64,000 nucleotides of DNA from Cantharellus purpuraceus (GCA_025174535.1 JALBUN010000035.1:1-64000), one strand, 5' to 3'; counted from the stretch's first letter, positions 31,489-41,654 are shown. Translations and numbers: made by a program. The notes: generated by a model from the letters alone, not told the origin.

Positions 31489-33516
31489 GCCAACAACGAC
31501 ATCAGTAATAATCGGAAATCCCATTGTGTTCTGGAGTGTACGGTGAGGTAGTCTCATGTGTTATTCCTAGCTCACCGCATAACTCCTGAAATTCATGTCC
31601 AGTGTACTCGCCACCATTGTCGGCCCTTATTTTCTTAACATGTACACTTTTCTGCCTCATAATCCATGCCAGAAAGCATTTGAATGAATCGGTGATGGTC
31701 CTACACTCTTTGTTCTTCAGAAACTTGATGCTGACATATCTGGTTTTGAGGTCAATCCATGTTACGAAGTATCTGTATCCTCCAATGGATAATTTGAAAG
31801 GGCCACAGAGATCAGAGACAATCGTATCACCAATGTCCTTGGGAATTTCTTTGACATTTTTGAATGGTGTGCACACTTGTTTCCCATATGGACAGTTTGT
31901 ACATTGACTGATTGATCAAAGCTGATTTTTGTGGGTAGTCCAATGACTGTATTGGATTTCATCATTTTATCAATCATGGAGTAACTTGCATGTGCAAGTT
32001 GGTGATGCCAAAGAGTCACATCTGATGTCTGATTCAAGTAGTGAACTTGGTCATTTGTGTAGTTGGCTCGAATATTGGTGGGTTCAATTGTGGCTTGAAA
32101 TGCAAATAGATTGTTGACTTTTGAACCCTGCATGATGATAGTGTTATCTATCGACAAAAATGAATAATCTTTGGTGAAAGATACATCCATGTTCGCATTT
32201 GTGACACATCCGACTGATAATAAATTCACATTGAGCTTTGGTACATATATGATGTCCTTCAATGTGATTGGTATGTCGTCCATACCGTCTGAGTGAAGCA
32301 TAATATTGATGGTGCCTTGTTTATTTGCGGTGAAAGATTCTCCACTTGCAGTTTCAATTGTGAGGATAGGAACCATGTACATCATATCAAAGATGCTCTT
32401 GTTTCCACATATGTGGCTGGAAGCGGCCGAATCCATGAACCAGAGGTGAGAAGTTTCTTCCATCGATGAGAATGCAGTCGTGCTTGTTGATACATGTACC
32501 TTGGCCTCTTCAGCTTTGGTTTTGGATATGTAAGCCATAAGAATGATGTTTGGCTTTGTCTCTTCTGCAAATTTGACTGATTTTGTAGGCTTCGGTATGG
32601 TAGGGGGAGTTGGATGATTTCTGAATGGGGAGGCTGATGGTGAGTTTCTGTTTGAAGTAACATGTGACTCAGATTGGTTGCTCCATGGTGCTCTGCCCTC
32701 CATACTGCCTCCTTGTGCATAACACTTGATAATAGTGTGGCCTTGTCTACCACAATTCGTGCAATGAAAGTTTGATATTGGATTTGCTGGACATGAAGCT
32801 GTAAAATTTGAAATAGGTTGCTGATTGGAAGGGAATGTGGGATTGACTTGGCCCTGAGGTGAGAGCTTCGCAGAAAATGCAGTGGAAGTTTGGCTTGATA
32901 GATCCCTGGCACTCATGTTGGCCTCGTATGCTTTCAGCTTCTGTTCGATCTCATTAAGGTCCGTATACATAAGTTGAATGGTCAGCGCTATTGATTTCCA
33001 TGACTCCAGTATGTGACGCAGTATGGTGGCAGCGTGAGTTGAGTCTGGAATAGCTTCTCCCATCTGATAAAGCTGATTTCTGTATTCCCTCATCATCATC
33101 AGATAAGAATTGATGGATTGTCCTTCGAGCATGTGGTAGTGTTTGTATCTCATCCGAATGATGCTAATCTTGCTTGGGTCTCTAGATTTGAACTTGTTCC
33201 TGAGGATCGCCCATGCTGCTGCCGCCAAATCTGTCATGTTGATAGCAGTTTGGTATTCAGATGAGATTGTTAGGAGGATTTGGTTGTATGATGAGTTATT
33301 TCGGTCATGCCATTCCTCGATCACCTGAGGGAGAGGAATTCCTCGAACCAGTTGTACACCATCATCCATAGTAGTGGTAATGTTCCGAGCAGTAGGGAGT
33401 ACATCCATTCCCAAGATGGTAGCATACAATCCTCTGTCGCATGCGGTTGCAAGTAGCTCTCATTTCCAAGATACCCAATTGTCTTGACTCAACTTTGGTC
33501 TAATGTCTCGAACTTG
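31489..33516 (-). mobile_element. Ty1/copia element internal region, truncated in integrase
   Basis: Minus strand: gag, zinc knuckle, protease, integrase zinc domain and part of the integrase core. RT and RNase H are missing. Both ends join C-family LTR pieces whose arrangement is not that of an intact element. Confidence 0.85.
31502..33516 (-). pseudogene. Copia gag-pol polyprotein, broken
   Basis: The upstream frame (RDIRPKLSQDNWVSWK) meets a TGA near 33460 before the long open frame from 33429. Gag core: FKSRDPSKISIIRMRYKHYH, MLEGQSINSYLMMMREYRNQ. Knuckle CTNCGRQGHTIIKC. Protease WFMDSAASSHICGN (catalytic DSAA in place of DSGA). GAG_pre-integrase: LWHHQLAHASYSMIDKMM. After a frameshift near 31880, CPYGKQVCTPFKNV and the integrase core VSDLCGPF (first Asp), IRADNGGEYTGHEF (second Asp) and SPYTPEHNGI, where the catalytic Glu should follow; it ends at 31502. 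Strongly CpG-poor. Confidence 0.88.
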
Positions 33517-33818
33517 TGAATATATACTTGAGTAATATCTTCCTATGAAGTTTGATGAAATTTGGTGTGATCTTCATCTAGATATTGACAATTTAAGCAT
33601 TTACTCTTGTTCGGGTCATCTGCTCCTGATCCCTGCTCAAATTGTCAATATCTAGACAAAGATCACACCAAATTGTTCAAACTTCGTAGGAAGATATTAC
33701 TCAAGTATATCTTCAATTCGATTATGCATACACCCAGTTCCCATCACTCCCTCTGTCCCTATTTGAAATCTACTCTCCACACACCCCCAGCAAGGTGAAA
33801 TTATTTTTCAACAAGAGA
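33517..33818. mobile_element. Two C-family LTR pieces in head-to-head inverted arrangement
   Basis: 33517-33600 follows the minus-oriented C LTR (tcttcctatgaagtttgatg ... tagatattgacaattt). At about 33597 the sequence turns and 33600-33818 is plus-oriented (catttactcttgttcgggtc ... TTTTTCAACA). The turn makes a foldback around taagcatttac. Confidence 0.75.
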
Positions 33819-33836
33819 CACGTGCACGTAGTCACG

Positions 33837-34024
33837 TGATTACAAAGGATAAGGAATGTTTCGGTGGAGTTTTTTAGCCCTCAGTTGTCTATCTAACAAC
33901 TGAGGTGAGCATCAATCACTCTTAATAGTTTTTGTATCATTACTTACAATCAAATGTAGCCTGACATAGTACAGGTAATATAAGTTTAGTTGTCTATCTA
34001 ACAACTGAGCCTGACATAGTACAG
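33837..34024 (+). mobile_element. Copia-type LTR piece (family D2) with an intron-like segment
   Basis: E1 (33883-33904, agttgtctatctaacaactg ag), a 55-nt GT..AG segment (33905-33959, gtgagc...aatgtag), E2 (33960-33974, cctgacatagtacag), a gtaatataagttt spacer, then a perfect second E1 (33988-34009) joined directly to a perfect E2 (34010-34024). Same architecture as 9226-9379 with unrelated sequence. The LTR start is not determined. Confidence 0.6.
33905..33959 (+). other. Intron-like GT..AG segment (55 nt) in the D2 LTR
   Basis: Donor gtgagc, branch-like cttacaat/ttactta region, acceptor aatgtag. The exact joined product of its flanks is present at 33988-34024. Confidence 0.6.
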
Positions 34025-34025
34025 A

Positions 34026-35515
34026 TCTCAAAAGGGCCTATTTCTTTGACTGATGCTTGAACACAAGCCTCATGGTATGTGATGCACACAAGGACAGTCT
34101 CCAAATGCCTGGTGGCACTCATTCTGACCAAGAAAGGACGGGCACTCTTCAAAGTTGAACAGAAGTATCCAGGCCTCATGGTAATTGCATGTCACTTACC
34201 ATCCAATGTTCATGACTGAATAATTGGATGGTCCTGTAACACATATGATGGCTGATCTGGCCCTCAACTCTGTGAGTTACTTAAGGAGAGTGACTTGGTA
34301 GTTTGAGCAGATGGTGCGAACACTGTTCCACTGGCTGAGCACCATATGTGATGATTCCCACTACACTCCCACTACACTCTTTGAGGAGACTGATGTCCAT
34401 TTGTAGCCACATTTCATGCCATGATCAACATTCAACAACTGTAGTACTAACAGGGTGGTACTCTGGTTAACTGCACAGATTGGATGGGATGCAGGGCTTT
34501 CAGAGTCCTATGGCTACAGACAACAGGATGATGGCCTTGAGTAGTTGTATTATCTGAGGAAAAACATCATCAGATCATAGAGCTACTCAAGGCCAGTGAT
34601 TCAGATGTCTGATCTACTGGCAAAAGTGCAGTGAGCAACTTGGCTGAGCACTGTATGTAATGGTGCCCACCATGCTCCTTGGGGAGACTGATGTTTATTT
34701 CCAGCTGCATTCCATGAGATGATCAGGGGTGCTGTTCCCAACATCATTCAACTCCTCCAGGACAGCATATCAGATGCCTTTGGACAGTTCCAGGGCCTCC
34801 ATTCAGATGTCCAATTGGGTGGTGCAAGAGCCATCATTGAAGGAGTAAGATAGAAGTTGCTTGTATATATGGTTGTTCAGTACCTGTCCTTATATATACA
34901 ATTTTTAAGTCTATATTTAATGTTATAACACATGATACTTAGAAATCTCATATTGCTGGATCCCTTCGTTAAAGCACACAACAGGTATGTCTATCCCTTG
35001 ATTCTGATGCTGTTCAACAACAAGAGCATTGAACAACCTGGCCAAGTACCGTATGGAATGTGCTCACTGTGCTCTCTGATGAGACTGACGTCCATTTATA
35101 GCCATTTCATGACGTGATCAGGGGTGCTGTCCCTCACATCGTTGAACTGCTAAAGAGCAGTCACTTGTTTGCCTCATTGGCTAGTGCAAGAGCATTGAGC
35201 AACCTCGCTGAGTACCGTATGTATCGTATGTGATAGTGCTCACCTGACAAAACTGATGTATATTCTAGCCGCATTCCATGATTCAACGGTCCAATCAGCT
35301 GGTGCAAGTGCATTCAGCAACTTGGCTGAGCACCGTATGTGATGATGCTCACAACAGCCTTTGAGGAGACTGATGTCCCTTCTAGCTGCATTGCATCAGG
35401 TGATTAGGGGTGCTATTCCTCAGATCATCGACCTGCCCCATAATAGCGATCTAGATGTCCAAGTAGCTGGTGCAAGTACATTTGGCAACCTGGCCAAGTA
35501 CAAATCAAGGCTGGG
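34026..35515 (+). pseudogene. Decayed paralogue of the DUF6535/ARM gene region
   Basis: 34026-34245 matches 60334-60560. At atggctgatct the similarity jumps to 62600 (ggccctcaactctgtgagtt) and continues through ARM-exon/intron modules in the same order as 62.6-63.6 kb. So the entire DUF6535 body is deleted. Modules carry stops, lost splice sites (e.g. ccatatgtg for ccgtatgtg) and two insertions (about 34437-34565 and 34849-35020). CG dinucleotides are largely TG/CA. Confidence 0.7.
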
Positions 35516-36827
35516 GTAACCTGTTACTTTGGGTGCATCCAAAGAGGTGGGTCTACATTAGATCATGCAATGCTGGTCTATTGTGGTTTCGGTCGTGATA
35601 AGTGCCTCAAACGAATAGTGCAACGGTTTGTTCAAAACAAAATTACACGAATTGAATCTGAGGCCGGCGAGGCTGCTCGTCGCCCGTGGTTCCACCCTCT
35701 AAATCTCGATTGCTCTCCTTGTGCTTTATGACTTTGCTCTTCTTACCGTCGCTGTGCGGACGGAGCAGCATAGTCTATTGAATCTCGGTGCTGAAAATGG
35801 CATCGGTGCATTGGTAATTTGAATTGATGCTCACATCGTACTGACGTTTCCGAAAGGGACTTGACCTTATCTACGGCGACTGCAGAAGAGAGGCTAAAAT
35901 ACGAATTGGCATTCAGACAAAAATTGCATGGGTAACAATACAGGTTATATGGACAGCATATGGTACGGATCATTCATACAGAGGGCCCCCGAGAAAATCA
36001 TCAAACTCTGGAATTAGGAACGTGTTCAGCTGATGCAAGGCTTTCGTCGCTTGCACATCCTCGCAAAAGGTGCGGATACCACTGAAAGTGGAGTGAGGTG
36101 TTGTTGTAGAGATACAATTATGATTGCACATCTTACCGCTTTCTTTTTCGTAACGCAAGTGCAAGTAAAATTCTTGCATTTGGAACAGCGAGGGCGCAAG
36201 ACGGAGGGCATAATGATATCTGCTTGAGGCTAGGACATCTGCATTTATGCATGTAACAACAACTCATTCAAGTTGGTTGGAGATGATACGTATGGATGGT
36301 TTGGAATCAAACTTGGCTCGGACCGGTATACAGTTTAGATGTCTTGGTCTTATAGCCTCACTAGAACGGTTGTCCCTAGGCGCCAGGTCGTGCCAGCCTG
36401 GGAATAAATCGATGCGATATGCTATCTGTGATTCAAAAGATCAATACCGGTCAGCAAATATGCGACAATATGGTGACAATCAATTCAGATGAAAGTTATG
36501 AACTGAATCACTTCTCTCAGTTACTTATCACGGCCCACCGAAAAAGCTGACATGCAACTGTTTGATTCTTCAGCAGGACAGGCTTATGACAGGTAGGTAT
36601 GGATGTATGGATGTATCTGACTCTTTTCAATAGTTTCAAACTCAGTAGCGTTAACATTGTACTCTGCAGAACTTGAAATCGACGAGCGCGACATTTGGCC
36701 ATCGTGTATTCCGGTATAATGAACAACCTGCAAACTTACCAATAAGCATTAGCCCAATGATCAGCTCAATGCAGACACGCCGGCGGCAGCATGCCTTGGT
36801 TTCGTTCTTTCCTCCTGCGAGATCTCG
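35516..36827. other. Low-copy sequence without a supported gene
   Basis: CpG-rich compared with the TE regions, so probably host sequence. Several short open frames on both strands (for example 35743-35973 and 36026-36227) have no recognisable domain and no conserved context. No repeats were noticed. Confidence 0.35.
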
Positions 36828-37583
36828 ATGTCATCGACCACTGTAACTATTCTTCGTGGAGGCAAAGAAAAGGGACGTCAAGCCGTTTTCGCTATCTCCC
36901 GCACTTGGGTCGTGCGTATATTCGAATTGCTTGATGGGTATCGAAATCCAGCGTCTCTGGTAGCAGAGACGCTTGAAGCTCTGCGGGAAGTGGCTCCCGT
37001 TGAGTCCATCCTGTATCACGGGTGCTTTCCACCCACACCTTTTCACTATACAGTGACTGCCTTCGTGCCTGGACAACCCCTTACTCATGAACACAGCAAA
37101 GATCCCATAATTCGGGCACAAGTTGCAGATCTCATTAAAGCTATTCGCTCGCTTCCAGCGCCGCAGGGTTCCACAGTTCTGAGCCACATGCAGCCTCGGC
37201 TTGCCAAGCTGCAGTCGTTACTCGATGCCGAACCTGTTTCGAAACGCCAACGGGTCGGTCAGTTATGCACTGCTGTAGCTGAGTATCAGAACTTCAAAAT
37301 GGTTGTTAGCCACCGCGATCTGGCACTTGAGAACATCCTGATCCGTGGTCGGTCGATTGCAGAAATCATAGATTGGGAGTTCATGGCGTACGAGCCGGAA
37401 TTTGTCGACGCTCTCAACTTCTCGATGCCGGCGAACCAGGCGATCTGGGCTTTGAAGGCTATGCAGAGCGGCTACTCTGGACCGAGCATCTGTGCTTCTT
37501 GGCTGAGGAGTACGAGGCTGAATTTGGCGAGATGCTGGAGGCTGCGTTACGACATGGCGGCAAGTGAGATCTCCATAGTGTAA
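36828..37583 (+). CDS. Aminoglycoside-phosphotransferase-fold (APH/kinase-like) protein
   Basis: 251-aa frame with VVSHRDLALENILIRG, the HxDxxxxN catalytic loop, followed by IAEIIDWEFMAYEPEFVDAL holding the metal-binding DW. Upstream, ILYHGCFPPTPFHYTVTAFV and PGQPLTHEH are the hinge region. A classic APH N-lobe Lys is not obvious. After residue ~205 the +1 frame (DLGFEGYAERLLWTEHLCFL, then AEEYEAEFGEMLEAALRHGG, stop at 37565-37567) looks like the genuine tail, suggesting a one-base indel near 37440 or a sequence error. Such genes are numerous in Agaricomycetes; the natural substrate is unknown. Confidence 0.65.
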   Translation: MSSTTVTILRGGKEKGRQAVFAISRTWVVRIFELLDGYRNPASLVAETLEALREVAPVESILYHGCFPPTPFHYTVTAFVPGQPLTHEHSKDPIIRAQVADLIKAIRSLPAPQGSTVLSHMQPRLAKLQSLLDAEPVSKRQRVGQLCTAVAEYQNFKMVVSHRDLALENILIRGRSIAEIIDWEFMAYEPEFVDALNFSMPANQAIWALKAMQSGYSGPSICASWLRSTRLNLARCWRLRYDMAASEISIV

Positions 37584-37586
37584 TAG

Positions 37587-37856
37587 TCAAAATGTGGGTC
37601 GACAGACGGGATCCTGTGAGGGCAAGCGTCGACCCTGATGTAGATCACAGAACGTACTAATTATATGAGGGCAAAGGGGGCACGATGCTAGCTTACCAGG
37701 AGCCACTAACACATTGCATTCGGTGCGCTCGGTTAAGTTCATTGCATCCTTGATAAGCATGCGGACGGTGGCATTGGCGGTGAGTGGCAGCACTCCGACG
37801 GGCAGCACGCGTTCTCCACCCGTAGCCAAGTCTTCGTCATTAGACCGACACCCCAT
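37587..37856 (-). CDS. ORF or exon interrupted by a solo LTR, hypothetical
   Basis: Minus-strand open frame MGCRSNDEDLATGGERVLPV, then GVLPLTANATVRMLIKDAMN and LTERTECNVLVAPG, followed by a gtaagc donor at about 37699-37694. CpG-rich host-like sequence. The F solo LTR sits at its 5' side, and the reading could continue into 38240-38300 when the LTR is removed. Not recognised. Confidence 0.3.
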   Translation of the reverse strand: MGCRSNDEDLATGGERVLPVGVLPLTANATVRMLIKDAMNLTERTECNVLVAPGKLASCPLCPHIISTFCDLHQGRRLPSQDPVCRPTF

Positions 37857-37859
37857 AAC

Positions 37860-38234
37860 TGTTGAGAAATGTACTCACCTGCTGATCACTCAACTCAGGC
37901 TCCATACCACCGGATCATATCAATAGACATCTTGAACTCGATATTGCCGGACCATATCCGAACATCTCACGAGATGCAGTCATGTTACTGTCGTCCACAC
38001 GAACATCCATCCGTATTTGTGTATATATAATTCTGACGTCATGTTCATGATCCGGACGCCAAGGTCATTCTCATATGTATAAGTATGCTTTCTACCAATA
38101 CGCAGTTCTCCAGTCAATCAGAGTTGTACTTTTCTCTCCGACTCACCGCTTTCTATCTCTAAGATTCCAATTATATATTGGAATTCTACGCTCTTATTCT
38201 ACTGTTTGCTATCCGTCTACTTAATCTTACAACA
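37860..38234 (+). mobile_element. Solo LTR, family F, TSD ATAAC
   Basis: 375 bp, TGTTGAGAAATG to CTTACAACA, flanked by exact ataac (37855-37859, 38235-38239). Contains gattccaattatatattgga, a strong hairpin, and gtgtatatataat as TATA candidate. The second copy is the split LTR at 48723-56725. Confidence 0.92.
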
Positions 38235-38348
38235 ATAACGTCATCTTGCCAAACCGGTCTTCTATCGTCAAAAATGCACCCAATCGCAGATATTCGTTTC
38301 CGTATTCCGTCGAGCGGTGTCCCCCTGCCTACCCAACTCCACTATCAC

Positions 38349-38578
38349 GACTCCCGTGCAAAGCGAGGTGCATTTCATCGTCGCGGCACACAACACATAT
38401 TCTGGTTGCCTGCCATCCGTGACTTGAAGCCACGATCAGGGACCACTCATCTCGGGATTAGGACCTTTGCATCAGCGTCTAATTACCGAGTCTCACGGTG
38501 CATGGAGGGTCCGCCGTCTCCGTGGAAAGGCAGAGCACTCCGCTTGGAAGACAATAGCACACCATCCTACCACTCGCG
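38349..38578 (+). repeat. Direct repeat, left copy (~230 bp)
   Basis: About 90% identical to 40059-40285 in the same orientation (gcaaagcgaggtgcatttca ... agacaatagcacaccatcct). The pair brackets the secreted-protein gene. Both copies have an open + frame but no recognisable product. Confidence 0.85.
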
Positions 38579-38847
38579 TTAGTGACACACCTCGATCATC
38601 GAAGTAGACGGAAAAACGTGATCAACATGTAACAATCCACAAACTCAGACTTGGTCAATCCTTGCACAAAGGGTTCCAAACCGTGCATGTCGTCGCATCA
38701 GTATGAAGAGTTTATGCCATCTTGTGGAGGCGTATTTCCTGACCGCAAATGCGTAACAGTCGCAGAAGCAAAAAACAACCCTCGCTGGTTTCCCCAACGC
38801 TATATTGTACGCTGATGACAGTATCCAAACGCCCCTTTCCAACCACC

Positions 38848-39845
38848 TCAGTCACAAAAGGTAATCACGAGGTTGACCTACGTAACATCCCTCACATGAC
38901 AATCACTTACTGCAGGACAACCAGGACGACTCACGTTGTCTGATTGACAGGCCACCTGCACCTGGGTATCATTCGGATCAAAGAATGCGGTGGGGCAGTT
39001 CGGGTTCGTGCCTGCGTCAATGGCACAGTTAACGCTGTCATTTTGACACGCGCCTCCCACTCACAGTCTGCCCCGGCGCCGTCGCACCCGTTGAAGTACC
39101 TAAATCCCAGCGATGAAAATTAGACGATTATCCTTGCGTGCGGGCGACGTAGGGAGAGTTGCATACCCAAATCCACTTGTTACGGAAAACCGATGCCTGG
39201 AAAAGGTGAGAACGACACATCAATTAACTCGACATATACATGCACTCACGGCGGAATAAGCGACACATCCGTGCTCGACCCACTTCCTGGCCTCGACGGG
39301 TCCGGGTTTATCAGCGTCGTTTCTATGAGCGTACAGCCCTCGCCGTTATCACCACAACCGCCTGCGAATCGACTCCGTCAACTCAAGACGTTGATTTGTC
39401 ACCTAACGGATGTAGGTGTGTGGTGCTCACGAACCCGTTTGAAGAAACCTGAACGCCGTGGGAAAGGTGAAGGGTGAGGACGTCAAATGCCTATCACGAA
39501 AGGCTTGGGGGGACATACGCTATAGCAGAGACCAAGGGCCCGTTTGATGTCAAAGGTTCACCAGTGGAAAGCGTCTGGCCGTTTGCTTTGAGGATGGGCT
39601 ATATGATACAAAGTCATCACAGGGTGTCCGCAAGCGAGAAGACAAGCGTGCTGCTCACCGTTCCGAACCCGCATCTGTGAAAATGAAACGAAGGTGAGCC
39701 TCGTGTCTCTTGCCGCGCGAGCCTGGGGGTTGGGTGCTGATGGTGCGCACCTGTTGTCAAATACAATCGTATGCGATTCCGCCCTCGTCCAGGACACGAC
39801 TGATGCCAGTACGAAAGCGGTCATCATGTATTTGGAAAAGGCCAT
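38848..39845 (-). CDS. Secreted Cys protein of the basidiomycete glycopeptide-like family (9 exons, 162 aa)
   Basis: Splicing was traced on the minus strand. Exons: 39845-39751, 39674-39659 (16 nt), 39598-39519, 39448-39435 (14 nt), 39361-39250, 39196-39167, 39099-39065, 39011-38935, 38877-38848; all introns GT..AG, 57-84 nt for most. Spliced length 489 nt, in frame to TGA. Product: signal peptide (MAFSKYMMTAFVLASVVSWT RA), mature start ESHTIVFDNRCGFGT, then TSNGPLVSAIAFLQTGGC, CTLIETTLINPDP, SGSSTDVSLIPPHRFSV, GYFNGCDGAGADC and a NVNLVITFCD end. From known families this pattern is that of small secreted Agaricomycete proteins annotated as glycopeptide. All paired Cys positions seem kept. The frame survives eight splices and CpG is high, so the gene looks functional. 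Confidence 0.88.
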
Positions 39846-39925
39846 GTTTTCAATGAGTGGTCGCTGTTGGCTTGGAGAACACGCGTTGGTGGGATGGGGT
39901 GCTCACTGCTGGAGAGGGTTGGGGC

Positions 39926-39935
39926 CTTTTATATG
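39926..39935 (-). promoter_or_regulatory. TATA box of the secreted-protein gene
   Basis: Minus strand catataaaag, 81-90 nt upstream of the ATG at 39845. Confidence 0.6.
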
Positions 39936-40058
39936 GTTCATGAACGCTGGGTGACACAAACGAAGGGGCTCGGATTACGTGCGTGACTAGAGAGGCTGAC
40001 ACATGACGGTGATCGCTGTAATGCACTACGTGTGATTGAAATCTCAACCACTATCAGG

Positions 40059-40285
40059 ACTCCCGCGCAAAGCGAGGTGCATTTCATCGACGTGGCGCAC
40101 AACACATATTCTGGTCCCCCACCATCCGTGACTTGAAGCCACGATCAGGGACCACTCATCTCGGGATTAGGACCTTTGCACCAGCGTCTAATTACCGAGT
40201 CCCACGGTGCATGGAGGTTCCACCATCTCCGTGGAAAGGCAGAGAGTCCCGCTTGAAAGACAATGACACACCATCCTACTGTCGA
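40059..40285 (+). repeat. Direct repeat, right copy (~230 bp)
   Basis: Partner of 38349-38578. Located upstream (5') of the minus-strand secreted-protein gene, just beyond its likely promoter. Confidence 0.85.
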
Positions 40286-40360
40286 CGGAGTTGGCTTCCG
40301 AATGCTATTCTGAGCGAGCCGGTTTCTTGGTGTTGATGTGGTATTATAAAGAGCGGGGAG

Positions 40361-40616
40361 TGTTAATTCGGCGCTGCGTCAAAGGGATAAGGGGACTAGT
40401 TTTGAGACAAAAGAATGAAGGGGATAGGGGGATTGACAATAGGATTGTATTTTTTCTCTAAAGACTTGTATATAAGACTTTGGCTTCAGTCATTGTTGTA
40501 CAAGGGATCACATGTGATTCCCCTCTACTCTTCACCTTCAATCTATAGAGAGTTGGGAGGAGAATGAATCTTGTTGTCTTGAACTATCATTGTCTAAGAG
40601 GAATTCCTTTTCTACA
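40361..40616 (+). mobile_element. Probable LTR (unclassified)
   Basis: TGTTAATTCGGCG to TTTTCTACA with a purine run before it and a TATA box (tgtatataagac, about 40467-40478). The following tggtgatgagagtggg could be a primer-binding site. No second copy in the window and no TSD, so the call rests on structure alone. Confidence 0.45.
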
Positions 40617-41136
40617 TGGTGATGAGAGTGGGATACCTACACATGTAAGACCCCTGAATTTGTGTTATTCCCACCTTCTGATATTTGGTCTGTTGTTCTA
40701 GAGAACCTCACTGATGTGGGACAGCAGAATCTACAAGTGGAAGGATGCCACTCAACTCCTAGGATAGGAGTGCAAACATTTTTTGTTACCTGGTTAGAGA
40801 GGGTGATTGCTCCATGAATGCACTCCACCTCATGCATCAAGAGCCCTGTTCCAATATAACACAACCTCAGGTGGCTATTACTTGGTGTGAATTGACTTTG
40901 CAATATCACCACTCAAAGACATACTGTAAGCTTCTTCCTTGTGCTGTGCTTTGACCTAAGCATATGAAGATAGGAAGCTTTAGATAATGCTGCTTTGTTT
41001 TAGAATCTTTGCCTGAGCTTGCTGACTTTGCAAACTTGAAGTGGGAAAACTGGTCTATTCTATCTATCTGTACATTTATTTTATAGCTTTCTTATTGGGC
41101 CACTTGTCTAACGTTGTAGAATTTGAAAGAATAGAG
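40617..41136. other. Unassigned sequence, possibly element interior
   Basis: No supported gene. A minus-strand open frame 40637-40912 has no recognisable domain. Confidence 0.3.
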
Positions 41137-41137
41137 A

Positions 41138-41250
41138 GATGAGTGTGGAATGTAAAGAAGTGGAATGATGTGTGGAAGATAAAGAGGTGGAGTGGTGTGT
41201 GGAAGATAATGAAGTGGAGTGGTGTGGAAAATAAAGAAGTGAACAAATTA
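41138..41250 (+). repeat. Minisatellite, ~29-bp unit, about four copies
   Basis: Imperfect tandem units of the form gtgtggaagataaagaagtg gagtg. Purine-rich on the + strand. Translated frames on the minus strand (Phe/His/Thr repeats) are a by-product of the array. Confidence 0.75.
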
Positions 41251-41528
41251 CATACTGATGGAATGGCAGAGTGGCAAGTGCAGACATGTGACAAACAAAT
41301 TGGCCAGATTCTCTTTGTAAGGAGCATAGCTCCATTACAATATAGCATCTGATCTGACCACAGGTCACTGTCAGGGTTCAAATAAGTCATATTCTATTTT
41401 TAGTATTTTCTCTTGACACCCCTATCAGCGCAGCCTGTCAGGGTGCGTCTCCCCTATTTCATTGCCCCTATCACTTCCCCTATCTTTCCTCCCCTATCTT
41501 GGTTCTCCTATCCGTCTCCATCATTTAG

Positions 41529-41534
41529 TATAAA
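41529..41534 (+). promoter_or_regulatory. TATA box of the G1 LTR
   Basis: tataaa in atttagtataaagact. Transcription should start ~30 nt downstream, just before the duplicated leader segment. Confidence 0.65.
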
Positions 41535-41595
41535 GACTCGCCTTGGTGCAGTGTGATCCCCTCAGCTTGATCTCTGAGGATATCCGCTGTACCAG

Positions 41596-41654
41596 GTAAG
41601 TCCCATGTATTTATCAGAAACAGCTGTATAGACTGAGGATATCCGCTGTACCAG
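41596..41654 (+). other. Intron-equivalent 59-nt segment in the G1 LTR
   Basis: Begins gtaagt and ends ccag. Its removal joins 41595 to 41655 and gives exactly the sequence of the 303-bp solo LTR at 55761-56063. Because a 22-bp direct repeat spans it, splicing and repeat-mediated deletion give the same product. Confidence 0.5.

Noticed and set aside
41076..41390. Phe/His/Thr-rich minus-strand ORFs
   Set aside because: Produced by the 29-bp minisatellite; no conservation outside it, and the ORF runs into the G1 LTR.
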